Shown piece by piece: positions 17,544 to 31,100 of a stretch of DNA of 64,000 nucleotides. Within the stretch, counting starts at the first letter, position 1, and each line of letters opens with the position of its first letter. The position numbers and the translations under genes are program-made. The stretch spans positions 4,464,001-4,528,000 of the forward strand of contig NC_013720.1 in NCBI RefSeq assembly GCF_000025185.1. Reading direction: 5' to 3'. The stretch comes from Pirellula staleyi DSM 6068 (GTDB lineage Bacteria > Planctomycetota > Planctomycetia > Pirellulales > Pirellulaceae). The notes beneath the pieces were generated by a model. The model saw nothing but the letters and a program-made list of their open reading frames with translations, was not told the DNA's origin and did no database searches.

Positions 17544-18731
17544 CTACGAAAGGAGCGACCCAAGATGCGCCGCAATTCGCCGCGCCAATTCTTGTGGTCG
17601 ATGATCGGCATGCAGTTGTGCAAAAGATTCCGCCTTCTCGCGGAACGATGGTTGATGCACGAGGGAATGTAGTGCACTCGCAAACGCGGTCTGATTTCCA
17701 CTCGGAATGAAAATACCCGCTCCCAGTTTTGCCACGCGCGAGGCCAGCAAAAACTGCTCCACCGAGATCGGGATTTGTAGCAGCGGCTTACCAGCCAAGA
17801 GAGCGAGGGCCGAAACGCCATGTCCGGCGTAGTTGACGACCAAATCGGACTCACTGGCAACTTGCTCGACGTTGATGGGGGATGTGGCGAGGTGGACCGA
17901 GGAACCGCGAAGCTGCTGCTGCAGCGTGCTACTCACTGGTCCCGCCACCGCGATGGTCGGAAACCCGAGTTGAGCGAGTGTTTTTAGGTAGCTTTCTCGA
18001 TCGGGAATCGCCGTGAGATAGGCATACACCTTGGGCCCCGCAGCACGCGGCCAGTGGGCGACCGTCGCAGCACCGCTGGGATAACAGCCCCAGAAGTTGC
18101 CACTCGTTCGTGGTCCGAAATGATCGAGCTCGGGGAAGGTGGTGAGGATTTCGGTCGTCACCTCCGCGAACAGATCGCTCAACATTCCTAGCACAGGTTG
18201 ATGGTTGCGCTCGAGCAGTTGATTCACCTGCTCGCACAGACGCTGCTCATGCTCGAGCCAACTCGCGTCATCCCCTTTCACCCACGGCCGAACCTTGGGA
18301 AGAGGCGAGCTCGCAGGTGGTGAGCAGAAACCCGTGCCGATCGTTACCACCGGGATGCCGCGACCTCGCAGCGCCAGCAGGGGAGTGGGGCTGTGGTCAG
18401 CCACCACCACATCGGGCTTCACCAAATCCAAAATCGTTTGCCAGCTGTGATACAGCCCCGCAAGTTCCTCAGCCTCTCCCCAGCCAATGTTATGAAGCAG
18501 GTGGGCGTAGGTCGTGGGTGGATCGATACGTGTGGAGGTCACACGATGCTTCGCGGGAGCTTGGAAATATTGCACCGGAAGATCACGCAACAAGCTTGGG
18601 GCCTGTGCAGTTTCGCGGAGCACGAGGATCACGCGATGACCAGCGCGACACAATTCACTCGCCACCAACTTCAGTGGATACAAATGCCCCAATCCACCAC
18701 CAAGCTCCCAAACTGCTAACACGGTTGCCAC
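17544..18731 (-). CDS. glycosyltransferase, GT1 (UGT/MGT-like) family
   Basis: 395 residues from a GTG preceded by GAGAG. It has the two-domain GT-B layout. The N-terminal domain contains GGGLGHLYPLKLVASEL and DVVVADHSPTPLLAL. The C-terminal domain contains VYAYLTAIPD, FPTIAVAGPVSS and VNYAGHGVSALALLAGKPLLQIPISVEQ, the nucleotide-sugar-binding region; the usual His-x-G-x-G is present as YAGHGVSAL. GT1 enzymes transfer sugars from UDP- or dTDP-sugars to small acceptors or lipids. No signal peptide is seen, so it is cytoplasmic. The acceptor is not known. Confidence 0.88.
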   Translation of the reverse strand: MATVLAVWELGGGLGHLYPLKLVASELCRAGHRVILVLRETAQAPSLLRDLPVQYFQAPAKHRVTSTRIDPPTTYAHLLHNIGWGEAEELAGLYHSWQTILDLVKPDVVVADHSPTPLLALRGRGIPVVTIGTGFCSPPASSPLPKVRPWVKGDDASWLEHEQRLCEQVNQLLERNHQPVLGMLSDLFAEVTTEILTTFPELDHFGPRTSGNFWGCYPSGAATVAHWPRAAGPKVYAYLTAIPDRESYLKTLAQLGFPTIAVAGPVSSTLQQQLRGSSVHLATSPINVEQVASESDLVVNYAGHGVSALALLAGKPLLQIPISVEQFLLASRVAKLGAGIFIPSGNQTAFASALHSLVHQPSFREKAESFAQLHADHRPQELARRIAAHLGSLLS

Positions 18732-18877
18732 AATTATTTACTCTCAAACTTTGCTGTAGTAGCAACTGATCTTAATTTCGCATCTTTTAAGTAGCAGCGC
18801 AAGCAATCTAAAAACGGAAGCTTAACGAATCAGCTGCAGTCGATTATTGAATTCTTGGCAAGTTTGCAAGAATCTGG

Positions 18878-18907
18878 TTGACAAATCATCACTCGAGTTG
18901 CCATACT
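18878..18907 (+). promoter_or_regulatory. candidate sigma-70 promoter for the giant gene
   Basis: A perfect TTGACA at 18878-18883 is followed after 18 bases by CATACT at 18902-18907 (4 of 6 matches to TATAAT). It lies about 280 bases upstream of the ATG, giving a long leader. Planctomycete promoters are poorly known, so this rests on consensus matching alone. Confidence 0.35.
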
Positions 18908-19127
18908 CCCCGCCGGATTAAAAATAGCTCGTTAGGTGGGTTATTTCAATCCATAGGAGTGCTTCTTACTCTACCTGTCTTTTCTGTTTTCCTGCTTCCT
19001 GGCAGTCGGCTCGCGATGCGCGCCGAGCGATCCACCGCCGGCCTAGCTCACGATTGCCACTAACGATCGTCTGCTAGGCCACTTGATTAGATTTCGACCG
19101 ATCGCCTTAGCATTTTTTCAAAGCCTT

Positions 19128-19144
19128 TTGACCAGACGCGTCAA
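19128..19144. promoter_or_regulatory. inverted repeat TTGAC-N7-GTCAA before the giant gene
   Basis: A perfect 5-base inverted repeat with a 7-base spacer, ending 46 bases before the ATG at 19191. Its size suits a dimeric regulator binding in the leader. A short palindrome like this can arise by chance, so the call is weak. Confidence 0.3.
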
Positions 19145-19190
19145 CGGGTCCGCTGATGCTGCGCCTGTACACGACTAAAGGATTTACATC

Positions 19191-22100
19191 ATGACAATCT
19201 CGCGCAAAGAGTTGGCTCGTCAAAAGAAGCGTCAAAAAGAATTGCGAGCTGCCATATTGGCTCGGCGCGAGCGCCGGTCGCTCATCGAGCAGCTCGAGCC
19301 GCGTCAAATGATGGCGGCTGAAGTCAGCAACTTTAGGCTTTGGTATGACTCAGGTTATTCGTCGACCGACAAGGTCTCGAGCGATACTCGCCTGGCTGGT
19401 GCCCTCGCTTTTGGTAGCGGAAATTCGGGGCGCATCGACTTTGATCATAACGGCGATAGCAATGTCGATGGGACTATTTCGGTCGTTAACTCAGGTGGCA
19501 GCTTTAAGTATGAGCCGCGCGACAATGGTCTCAGCGAGTCGTTTACCGGTGCGCTCGATCTGAAGTATCGCGCGGTGGAACTCGACAGCTACGGCGGTGT
19601 GCTCAATACCGGCAGCTGGACCAGTTTTCCGATCACCGTCGAATCGCGCCTCGGCGCCGATCTGCAGAACCTGCATCTCGTGAGCGATACTGGGAGCTCT
19701 TCGACCGACAAAGTGACGAGCGATTTGCGACTCGCAGGCGCTGTAACGTGGGATGGCTACGGTGGTTTTGCGCAGGTGGAGTTCGATCTGCATAACGACG
19801 GCACAGCCGATGGCTATGCCGGGCTCTGGTGGTCGGGCGAAAGTTTTGAAGTGAACCTGCGGAACATGGGGCTCTCGTCGTCCTATAGCGGCGCGCTTCC
19901 GCTGAAGTATCGCATCGTGGAATTCGATAGCTACAGCAGTCCACTCTATACCTCGGACTGGCAAAGCTTTGCGATCACCGTGGAGACTCCGCGGCTGTAT
20001 GGCAACGTCAATTCGCTGCAGCTGGTGAGCGATACCGGAAGTTCCTCGACCGATAAGGTGACCAGTGATCCGCGCGTGAGCGGCTCGATTTCTTGGGATG
20101 GCTACGGCGGCTCCGTGCAGATCGAGTTCGACCACAACAACGACGGCACTTACGACGGCTATGCCGGAACGTACTACAGCGGCGGCAGCTTCACCTACGA
20201 CCCGCGTAACTGGGGATTGTCGTCGATTTATAGCGGCGAATTGCCGCTGCGCTATCGCATTGTCGAGCGCGATGACTACTACAACACGCTCTTCACCGGA
20301 TCGTGGCAGGATTTCACGATCACCTTGGAGCCGCAGCGCATCAACGCAGTGATGAGCGGCCTCGCGCTGGTGAGCGATACCGGCACCAGCAGCACCGACA
20401 AGCTCACGACCGATCCGCGCCTCACCGGCAACGTCAGCTGGGATGGCTACGGCGGCTACGTCGACGTCCAGTTCGATCACAACAACGACAACTACTTCGA
20501 TGGCTATGCGGGCGTCTGGTCGTCGGGAAGTTCGTTCAACTACGATCCGCGCAGCTGGGGACTTTCGAGCGAGCACGCGGGCGTGGTGCCGATGCGCTAT
20601 CGGTTCGTCGAATACAACGAGAACTACACGGCGATCTACACCAGCAGCTGGACCAGTTTCGAGTACACGATGCTAGCGCCGCGGCTCAACGCCACGCTCA
20701 GCGGTCTGGCGCTCGTGAGTGATACCGGCACCAGCAGCACCGACAAAATTACCAGCGATCCGCGCGTGTCGGGAAGTGTGACTTGGGATGGCTATGGTGG
20801 CTGGGTCGATGTGCAGTTCGATCACAATTCCGACGGCTCTTACGATGGCTACGCGGGTATTTGGTCGTCGGGAGGCTCATTCACCTACGATCCACGCAAC
20901 TTTGGACTTTCGAGCAACTACTCGGGCGAATTGCCGCTGAAATATCGAACCGTCGAGTACTCTAGCGGCGGCTCTACTTTGTTCACTAGCAACTGGGCCA
21001 ACTTCCCCATTACCATCGAACAGCCGCGGCTGAATGCGACGCTCACCGGGCCGCAACTAGTGGTAGATGATGGAGCCTCTTCCTCCGATCGTGTGACCAC
21101 CGACCCGCGCGTGTCGGGAAGCGTCACTTGGGATGGCTACGGCGGCTCGGTGCAACTGCAGTTCGACCACGATGCCAACGGCTCGCTCGATGGCTATGCC
21201 GGAATTTACAGCTCGGGGAATTCGTTTACCTACGATCCGCGCAGCTTTGGGCTTTCGTCGAGCTACTCGGGAAGCTTGCCGCTGAAGTATCGCGTCGTCG
21301 AAATGGACTCCTACGGCGGAACGCTCCACACCAGCAACTGGCAAGATTTTGCGATCACGATTTCGGGAGCCGAGCCATCGGCCACCCTCGCGAACTTGCA
21401 TCTGGTGAGCGACACCGGCACCAGCAGTACCGACAAAATCACCAGCGATCCTCGTCTCGCTGGTAACGTGAACTGGGACGGCTACGGTGGCTATGTGACG
21501 GTCGAGTTCGACCACACTGGCAACGGTTCCGTCGATGGATCAACGACGCTCTACATGAGTGGCGATGCTTTTCAGTACGATCCTCGCAGTAGCGACCCAA
21601 GCCTTTCAACCTACGCAGGCACGCTCCCGCTGAAGTATCGCTTGGTCGAAAACACCTCTGGCGGAAGCACCATTGTCGGTTCGTGGCAAACGTTTACCTA
21701 CACTCTTGTGGGTCAGTCACCCGCTCCCGAAATCACCGTCGTCGATTCGAGCATCGCGCCGATAGCCGACGAAATCGGCTCCTATTCCTTTGGGACGACT
21801 GTCGCCGGTTCCTCGATCGTGCGAACCTTCACGATCGTGAATCAGGGGACCGGCACACTCACGCTCGATGCCAATAGCCTTTCATTGCCGAGCGGCTTTG
21901 CGCTCGTTTCGACGTTCGACAGCACCGTCGATCCCGATGGCGGGACCACGACGTTCAGCGTCCGGCTCGAGGCGACTACGCCCGGGGTTTACAGCGGCAC
22001 ACTCTCGTTTACCAGCAACGATGCCGATGAGAGCCCTTACAACTTCACCATCACAGGACACGTTCTGTCGGCTGAAGCTGAAATCGATGTCGAGCGCGCA

Positions 22101-25100
22101 GATGGCTCGAATCTTGCCGATGGAACTGGGACGCTCAGCTTTGGTGCGACAGCCACCGGTACTGCTGTTTCGCGCACCATCACGATTCGCAACATTGGCT
22201 ACAGCACCCTGGTGCTCGACGACGAGTCACTCTCGCTGCCGAGTGGCTATTCGCTCGTCAGTGGATTTGCCACCTCGGTTTCTCCAGGTGAATCGACCTA
22301 CCTCACCGTTCAGCTCGATGCGTCGTCCGCAGGCACCTATGGCGGACAGCTTTCGTTCACCACCAACGACACGAGCGAAGGGATCTTCAACTTCCAGCTC
22401 ACTGGCACCGTCGAAGCCCCCACTCCCGAAATCGTGGTTCGGCTGGCGAGTGAATCCAATCGCTCGCTCTACAGCGGATCGGATAGTGTCGACTTCTCCT
22501 GGGCGCAGGTCGGTGGCGCCAATGCACGCACCTTGCTGATCGAAAACACCGGGACCGGCACTCTCACGCTCGATAGCGCGTCGCTTGTTCTTCCGGTTGG
22601 ATTTCGCGTCGCCACCCCGTTTGCCGCCACGGTAGCCCCCGGCGCAAGCACTTCGCTGATTGTGGAATTTGCCCCCGGATCGGAAGGTTTTCATTCCGGA
22701 GAACTTTCGTTTGTGACAAACGATTCCGACGAAGGACTCTTTCGGTTCACACTCCACGGCGAAGGGTATGGGAGCGGTACACCGAGCGGCACGCAGCTGA
22801 TCGTTGGGCTTCGCAACGACACCGGGATTTCATCGAGCGACAAAGTCACTTCCGACTACCGGATTCAGGGAGAAGTGACGGGACTAGCTGCTGGCGAATC
22901 GGCTCGCATTGCGATCGATCTCGGGACCGATGGGATCGCGGAAACGGAAATCACCGTCACGGCCGCCAGCCCCGAGTTTGCCTTCGATCCTACGACCATC
23001 GCCAGTTCGTTTGCAGCGACACTCGGCGCTAAACTGCTCCGCTTCAAAGTGACCTATTTCGACGACCAGGACAACGAGATCGGCACCGGAAATTGGCAAA
23101 CGTTCAGCTATGCCTTGGAAGCGATTCCGGTCCAGATCACCCCGACGCTCCTCACCGATACTGGCCCGATTTACAACGACTCGATCACCTACCTTCCGAC
23201 CCTCTCCATTGCCGTGCAGAAGCATAGTGGCAGTGGCAACATCCGCTTGGAGTTTGATCACGACGCTGATGGCGATGTCGATGGCTCGGCAGCTGTTCCC
23301 TATTCCTACACGGTGCTGCAGTATGATCCGCGCGTGAGCGATTCGTCCTTTGCAGCATTGCGGGGTGAAATCCCGCTCCGCTATCGCGCGGTGATGATCG
23401 ATGGCAATGGTGAGCCGATCGCTCTGGGGGCCTGGAACAACTTCACCATCGAGCAGACAGGGGACACCCGTGCCGAGGGTTTGCTGCTATCGGAACTGGG
23501 GCTCAGTTTGGACTCCGGTGTTTCAAGCACCGATCGCATTACCTCGTCACCCGTGATTTATTTTGTCGCGAGTGGTGAGTTGGAAACGGGGAGCGGCGCG
23601 GTCGACTTCGATTTTGAAGGGAACGGTTCGGTCGACACGACGCAGCTGGTCGATCAACTCGACCAAGAATACTTATTCGACCCACGTACGCTTGGTGGAT
23701 CGGAGTATGAGACCAACGGCGCGAAAGAAATCTTTTTCCGCGTGCGTAAGCTCAATGAACTCGGTCTTACGGAGGCCACAGGGGACTGGCAGCCGTTTCG
23801 CTTCACCTTCGAGTCAGCTCCTACCTCGACAGCTTCGCTCCAAAACGTGGCGCTGCTGCACGACACCGGCGCAAGCAGCACCGATCGTGTGACGAGCGAT
23901 GGGACGATCAAGGGAATTGTGCAAAGTGGCGAGGCCTACTCAAATTTTGCGTTTGTCGAAGTCGACTGGACCGGTAATGGGACGGTGGATGATGTCATCC
24001 CAGCGGTTCATGGTCTCGCAGGATGGGAGTTCCGCGCCACTCCACGCTCACTGAGCTACGGCACCTACGATACGCTGCTGCGAGTGCGTGAATGGAGCGA
24101 TCAGTTTGGCCAGTATCGCTATTCCGCCTGGAGCGAGTTCAGTTTTGAGTTCGTCGCGATGAGTTCGCCTGCCATCGCGAGCCTGAAACTCGAAGGGATC
24201 GATGCCAGCATCAGCAGTTATGTGACTGCCCATGAAACAACGCTGCTGGGAGAAGTCGCAACACCGGTTGACCGCTCCTACATCATCTACCTCGATGCCA
24301 ACGGCGATGAGATCGCCGAAGCAACGGCCTACAGCGATGGGCAAGGGAAGTTCTCCATCGAAACACCCATCGCCGCGGCTGGAAATGTCTCCGTGCGGCT
24401 GCGCACCGCTGTTTACGATCCGATCCTGCAATCCGAGATCCTCGGACCTTGGCGATCGTTTGCCTTCAGTTACGAATCGAAAGCGCTCGCCAATGTTACC
24501 GAGCTTTCGCTGCAAACGGATACCGGCACCTCGGCGACCGATGGCATTACCAAAGACCCGACCGTGAAAGGAAAAGTGACTCCGCCGACCACAGCCACCG
24601 GCATCTCGGTGAGTGGCGTGCTGGTCGAGTTTGATGAAGATGGGGATGGCGATGCGGAGGGATTCACCAGCACCTCGACCACCGGAGAGTTCAGCTATCG
24701 TCCACTCACACTCTTGCCTGGCACCGTGACAATCCGCGCTCGATCGCGCGCATTCGACGAAAATCTACGCACCAATATCTACGGCACATGGAAAGAGTTC
24801 ACGTTCACGCTCGAGGCCACAACTTTTGAGACCGGTACGGTAAGTCTATCGCTTGCGAAACCGAGCGCGACGAACTCTGCCCAAACCACCGATCCGGCGA
24901 TCAAAGGAACGACGGTGATTGGCAGTGGTCGGCACGCGGTAGTCGAATTCGATCACAACGGCGATGGAACCCCCGAAGGTTCGGTCGCTACCGACACAAC
25001 GCATCAGTTCACCTATGTTCCTATCGGAATGGGGGTAGGGAGCCACACGATTCGTGCTCGGGTGCGCGAATGGAATCCGGTTGCGCGACAGCTTGTGATC

Positions 25101-28100
25101 GGCGACTGGATCGAAATGAACTACACCGTTGTCACCACAACGAATCAAACACCCACAGTCACCAGCCTCGCGCTGGCCAGTGATTCGGGGAGTTCTGCCA
25201 GCGATCTCATCACCGGCAATTCGCTACTCACCGGCACGATCAACAACCCCGATGGTGCGGAAGCAGGATTGCCGGTCGAGATCGATGTGAATAGCGACGG
25301 CCTAGGGGACACGATTGTGTTTGCCGATAGCCTGGGACAGTTCAGCTATCAAGTTGAAGCGATCCCCTACGGCGCGAATACCGTTCAGGCCCGCGCGATC
25401 GAATGGGACGAGCCTTCGGGTCAATATCTGATTAGCAGTTGGCAAAGCTTATCGTTCACCTATGTCGCCCCCAGTGGCGAAGCCGCCTATGTAAGCGAGC
25501 TCACCACCGTTACACCTCCCTACTATGGCCAAGTGCTCGATCCGATTCTTACCGGGCAAGTGATCAACGATGGATCGCTGAAAGACATTGTCGTCGAACT
25601 CGATTTCAACGGCGATAACACCATCGATGTCCGGACACTCACCGATAGTAATGGGCACTTTGAATATCGCCCGGTCGGACTTGCGCCAGGCAACTATGCA
25701 ATTCGGGCCCGGGCTCGCGAACTCGATACCATCACGGGCCAACTCACCACAAGCGGATGGACCACTCTCTGGTTCGAGCTTCTCGCTTCGAACAACCAGG
25801 TCGCCACACTTTCGCCACTAGCGCTTGTGGAAGATACCGGAACCGTAGGGGATGGCAAATCGGCGAATCCCTCGCTGAAGGGGACGGTCACGAACGATGG
25901 CTTGTATAGTGGCCTCGTCGTGCAAATCGATCACAACGGCGACGACATTGCCGATGGTGTTGCGGGAGTCGATAGCACAGGGAACTTCACCTACACTCCG
26001 CACGGTTTGGCCTATGGCACCTACACATTCCGAGCGCGGGTGAAGGAGCTGAATCAGCTCGGCACGCCGATGTATAGCAGCTGGCAAACCCTTGCGCTCG
26101 ACTACCAACCCGAGGCATATCAAGGGGTCAAGATCACCACACTCAATCTGGCGAGTGACACCGGTAATTCAGCCACCGATGGAGCGACGTCCAACCCATC
26201 GCTGACTGGCTCGATTAGTGGAACGACCAGTCCGATCGTGATCCGCTTTGATCACAACGGAGACGAAGTTACCGACGGCACCGCGACGACCGATGCCCAA
26301 GGGAACTTCAGCTACTCGCCAAGTGGGCTCACCGAAGGACTGGTTACGATCCGCGCTGCTGTCGAAGGAACGACAATCGCCAGTGGGCTGCGCTGGACCA
26401 CCAAGACCTTTGTCTACTCCACAACTCCCGATGGCGAAACAGCGCAAGGACTGGTCCATACCCACCTGACTTACACCGCCGCTTGGCAGCGAGCAGGAGA
26501 CGACTATAACGCCGCGATCAGCGCCGCCAACTCACTCTACACGTCGATCCGCGACCGGGCCGCTCTGACCTACGATGCCTCGGTCGCCAGTTCCACCCTC
26601 GCACGCGACGCCGCGCTCGCGCAGGCTCAAGAGGCATACAGCCTCGCCACTGCTGCCGCCGAAAGCACCTATGCCTCGCAGATGGCCGATATCCAAGGCC
26701 AATTCATGCTCGACCTAGCGGCCTATGGCGGGGACACAACGACGTTTCAGCTGCGCGAGTTTGCCTGGCCCACGTCGCCAAGCTCGATGGGACTCGAAAT
26801 TCCGAGCGATGCGTCGCAGCCCACAGCGCCGCAAATGATCAGCGAGACGAGCACCTACTACGACTGGTCGAGCGACACTGCTTATCAAGGGGCCATCGCC
26901 GCTGCGAACAACAGCTACCAGACCGAAAAACTCGAAGCCGAGAACATCTACTCGGCAGCGAAAAAGAGTGTCGACGACACCTATAACTCAGCCGTTAGTG
27001 GAGCCAATCGAACTCACTCGGAAGAGGTCGCAGCGGCCAAGAAAGCTTACGACGACGCGCTGCTGGTGCCGATCACGAATGCGGTCGACATGGTCGCCGC
27101 GACGAGTGACTACAGCAGCGCCATCGCCAATGCCACCGCGCAGCGCGATCGCGTGTTGGCCCGCATCGATACGGGCGATATCTACCAGCAGCGCAGCGCT
27201 CTCGAGAACTGGCGCGATGCCCAGATGTACGCTTGCTCGACCTGGGAGTACGAAGCTCGTATCGCGCGCGAGCGCGACATCTGGGAGGAATATCACCACC
27301 GCTATGCCGACATCGAAAAAATCGTTGCCGACCGGATGGCCAAAGCCGATTACGACTACGGCGTCGCTGTCGAGAATGCCGCCGTCGCCTTCAAGCACAA
27401 AGAAATCGACCGTGATCAGCAAGTCGAGCAGCGAAAAATCAACGCGGCTGCGGTTCGCGATAAAGCAATCAATGCCGCCGATGCCAAACGCGATAAAGCG
27501 ATTGCCACCGCGCAGTTTGAAAAGACCAAGGCACTCGCTGTGGCAGCGAAAGCCTTTGATTCAGCTGTCGAGAAAGCGCGGCTCGATTCGGTGAAAGAAC
27601 AATCCGATGCGCGCACCTCTCCGCTTGCGAGTTGGGCCGATGGGCTCGGGACACGCTGGACCACTTACTACAAAGAGATCGTTGGGCACGATGTCGATCA
27701 TGTGAGCAGCATCGTCCCCAAAGCGGAGGAGCGTTACGAAAGCGATCTTGCCACTGCCAAGACCGAGATCGAGAAGATCGCCGAAGAAAAGAAGAAACTC
27801 GCCCACGAAAAGAGTGATCTGACGCTGACGAAAAAGAATGCCGAAGTCGATTCCGACAAGGTGTTTAGTACTGCTGAGAATGTCGCAGAAATCACGCGTA
27901 AAAAGGCGAACGAAACTGCCTTTAGCGAGTTCAAAAAGAAAGATTTGGAGATCACGCGAGATTTCAAAATCGAGGATGCGACGAACCATCAGAGCTACAC
28001 GAAGGCGGCTGCCACACTCGACCGCAGTGTCGATCGGGATGCCCCGGTTTACGTCTGGAGTTCGAGCCACCAGTCGAACATTCTGAATCAAGCGCGCATC

Positions 28101-31100
28101 AACGACTACTACGAGTATTTCGTAGGCACGGGCTCGGCGGGATCGGAATCGGGCGGAGTCTACGCACTCCTCTACAGTCGGGCTCAATCGCTCGAAGCCA
28201 ACGATCTGACACGTGCCACCGCGCGAAACAATGCCTGGCACACATATCAAACAGCCGTTTATGGCCACGCGCGAACTCGCGCCGAGGCAACAGCAACGGC
28301 AGCCGAAGTGCGCGACAAGTCAAAAGCCGATGCTGCTTTCACCTTCACGACGACCTACGCAGAAAAGTACTCGGCTTATCTGAAGTCGACGTCGGAAGCC
28401 TCGAAAACAGCTGCTGACGAGGAGACCGCAAGTGACACTACGTACAACGCCCATCTGAATGAGGCTGAGGTCCAGCGTAATGATAGCGAGGCGGAAACCA
28501 CCAACGACTATCGGACCGGACTAGCTGAAGATCACAAGGATCAGGTCGGATCGTGGGGGACAGCACTCGACTCGGCCTGGGGAACGCTACAAAAAACGCT
28601 CGCCGATACCAACTTCGATCAGATCGTTGGACTAGGCGCAGCACTGGTCACCAACACCAGCACACTGGGTGGATTTGCGCTCACTCACGCCGATGAAATC
28701 GGCTCGAGCCTGCAGCAGCTTGTCGAGGGGATTGTCGCTGCCGACGACACCGAAACGCAGGCCCATTCCGATGCGATTGTCGCCTATGCCACGAAGGTTG
28801 CGACCGAGCGAAAGGCCTATGCGTACAAGCTTGCAGCGGCCAATAAAGAGCACGATTTTGCGGTGGCAGAAAAAGATGAGGCCTATCGTGTCGGAGTCTC
28901 CGAACGTCAGCGGGTGTACGAAAATGCGGTCGCTGCTCTCAAGTTCGATGCCGAAGATTCTCACCAAACCACGCCGAATGTCATTTACGTAGGCTCGGCG
29001 TCGTCGATCGATTTCCGCCTAGCAGCGCTCCATATGATCTTCTCGGCCGACGATAGCCCCATCACCGGCTATGGTATTCGGATCGGGCAAGCTGACGTCG
29101 ACTATCTCCGCGCGCTGGCAGCACTACAGAAGACTGAACTCGCTAGCCAAACGAGCAACTACACTCTCTCGGAAAACTATCACACACAAAAAACAGCCAT
29201 CGGCGATACCTGGCAAGCCGCCATGCGCTCGCAGCATGAAGGTTACGAAAAAGCCAAATTCGCCGCAGAACGAACACGCGCCGAAGGGGATGTCAACGAT
29301 CATCAAACGTGGGTCCTCGGGATTCAGAACGACCATGTCACGCTCGCCGAAGAAGCCCAATCGGCAGCCAACACTTTGGCCGATGCGCTCGCCGAAGCGA
29401 CCACCAGTCTCGCCACCGATCAGGCCGATGCGGCCCGCGCCTTCTCCGAAGAGGTTGCCGCTGCTGACAAGTCGTACACCGACGACACAACCAGTGCCGA
29501 TGTCGAGTACTCCAACGATGCTCTCGGCGCCGACAACAGCTACTCGCTCGGCTCCATCACTTCGAGCAATGCCTACGAAGAGGCGATCGTAGGGGCTCGC
29601 GGCAACTACGAAGAAACCCTGCACCAGCAGCACCTCGCGAAGCTGCAATCAGCGACAGTTCCAGCGGGGGCGATCACCAAGCTGAACATGTATCGCATCG
29701 GAGTCGCTGAGGCGAACCTCCAGTGGTCGCAAGATCTGTGGGCCGCCCGCGAGCAGCAGCAAGCGAGTGCCTCGATGCGCAACCTCGCCTCGATCCAAGG
29801 AGGAACATCATTCCTGGGCGGCAGCGGCGGTCATTCCATCACCGGTTCCTCGTCTGCGAGCGTGACTCAAACATCGAGCATTGGCGAAGCCTACCTCGCG
29901 CACACGACCGGCACGAGCAGCGCAGTCAAGTCGCTCAGTGACGATACAGCGGATGCCATTCGCGATGTGGTGGTCGGTGTTCGCACCGCCGAGTCGAGCG
30001 ATGCTGCACGGCAAGTGAAGGCCGAGAAAACCTACGACGTCGATCATGCCATCGCCGCGCGCACGTTCCATGAATCGACCGAAGCCGCTCTCCTCGCGTG
30101 GGCCAGTGATGTACTCGATGCACGTGGTGCTTACTGGGACGAGTTTCAGAGCGAAATGTACTACGACCTTCCGGCCGAGGAAGAGGCTTGGGAGGATGCC
30201 TATGGCGGGAATCTATCGCGCGCCGAAGTCCGCGATGCCGCCATTGAAGTGGCTGACGACCAGTACGATCTCGCGATCAAAACGGCGCGTAAGGATTTCG
30301 CGCTAGAAGTCGGCGACGCCCAGATCGATCGGGCACACACCGTCACACAGTCCGCCGCGACACGGGAAGACGAAGCCGGCCAGGCGGTGATCAATGGTCA
30401 GTCGAGCCTCAATTCGGCCGAAACCAGCTACATCGGCACCACCAACGGGCTCAACAATGCGAGCGCCTCAGGCTACGGCCTGGCCGACAAGATCTACGAC
30501 GAGGCCACCGCCAAGATCAACGAGTTTCTCACCGAACTCAACGGCAACTCTAGCATCGCCTATGCCACCGTCCTTGCGAATGCTCGTACCAGCCGGGCGG
30601 TTGCATTAGCGACTGCTGAGGCCGATTACCACATCGCGATGGCCACCACAACCGCCACTCGCGAGAACGCTCTCTATCAATCGATGGCCACCGCCAATCC
30701 GGCCGATCCACTCCTCACCTATCACCAATTCCTCGCCTCCCAATCCACCGCTTATGTCAGCTGGCTCTCTGGCATGAAGCCCGCCTACGCCTCCTACATC
30801 GAATCGATGAGCGAGGCGGTCAGCGCCGAATCGATTGCCTTTGCGGAAGCTCAAGCGGCAGTCGATCGCGCTCGTGCCCAGTCGCAGCGCGAACGTGCAT
30901 TTTCAGCTGCCGAGCGCTGGATGAATAGTGAAATCGCCGAGACTTCCGCTTATGGCGATTACCGCACCGCCGAAGCGACTTCGCGTCATGCTCGCGATCT
31001 CGCGCTCCCAGGCTACGAACGCACCTTGCAGATGGCATACCAGGCGCAAGACGAGTCGCAGCTGGTGGCCCACACCACCGCCGAGCGCGACTACTGGTTC

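Larger units (their letters stand above)
18732..19190. other. upstream region of the giant gene
   Basis: A 459-base divergent intergenic region between the glycosyltransferase and the 5010-codon gene. No gene was recognised; a 61-codon plus-strand ORF beginning at TTG 18878 overlaps the predicted -35 box and is considered spurious. The candidate promoter and operator inside it are listed separately. It is more AT-rich than flanking coding DNA. Confidence 0.5.

Noticed and set aside
19491-20576. 361-codon minus-strand frame opposite the first repeats of the giant gene
   Set aside because: Repetitive Val/Glu/Ile shadow of the plus-strand repeat codons; no domain or start signal.
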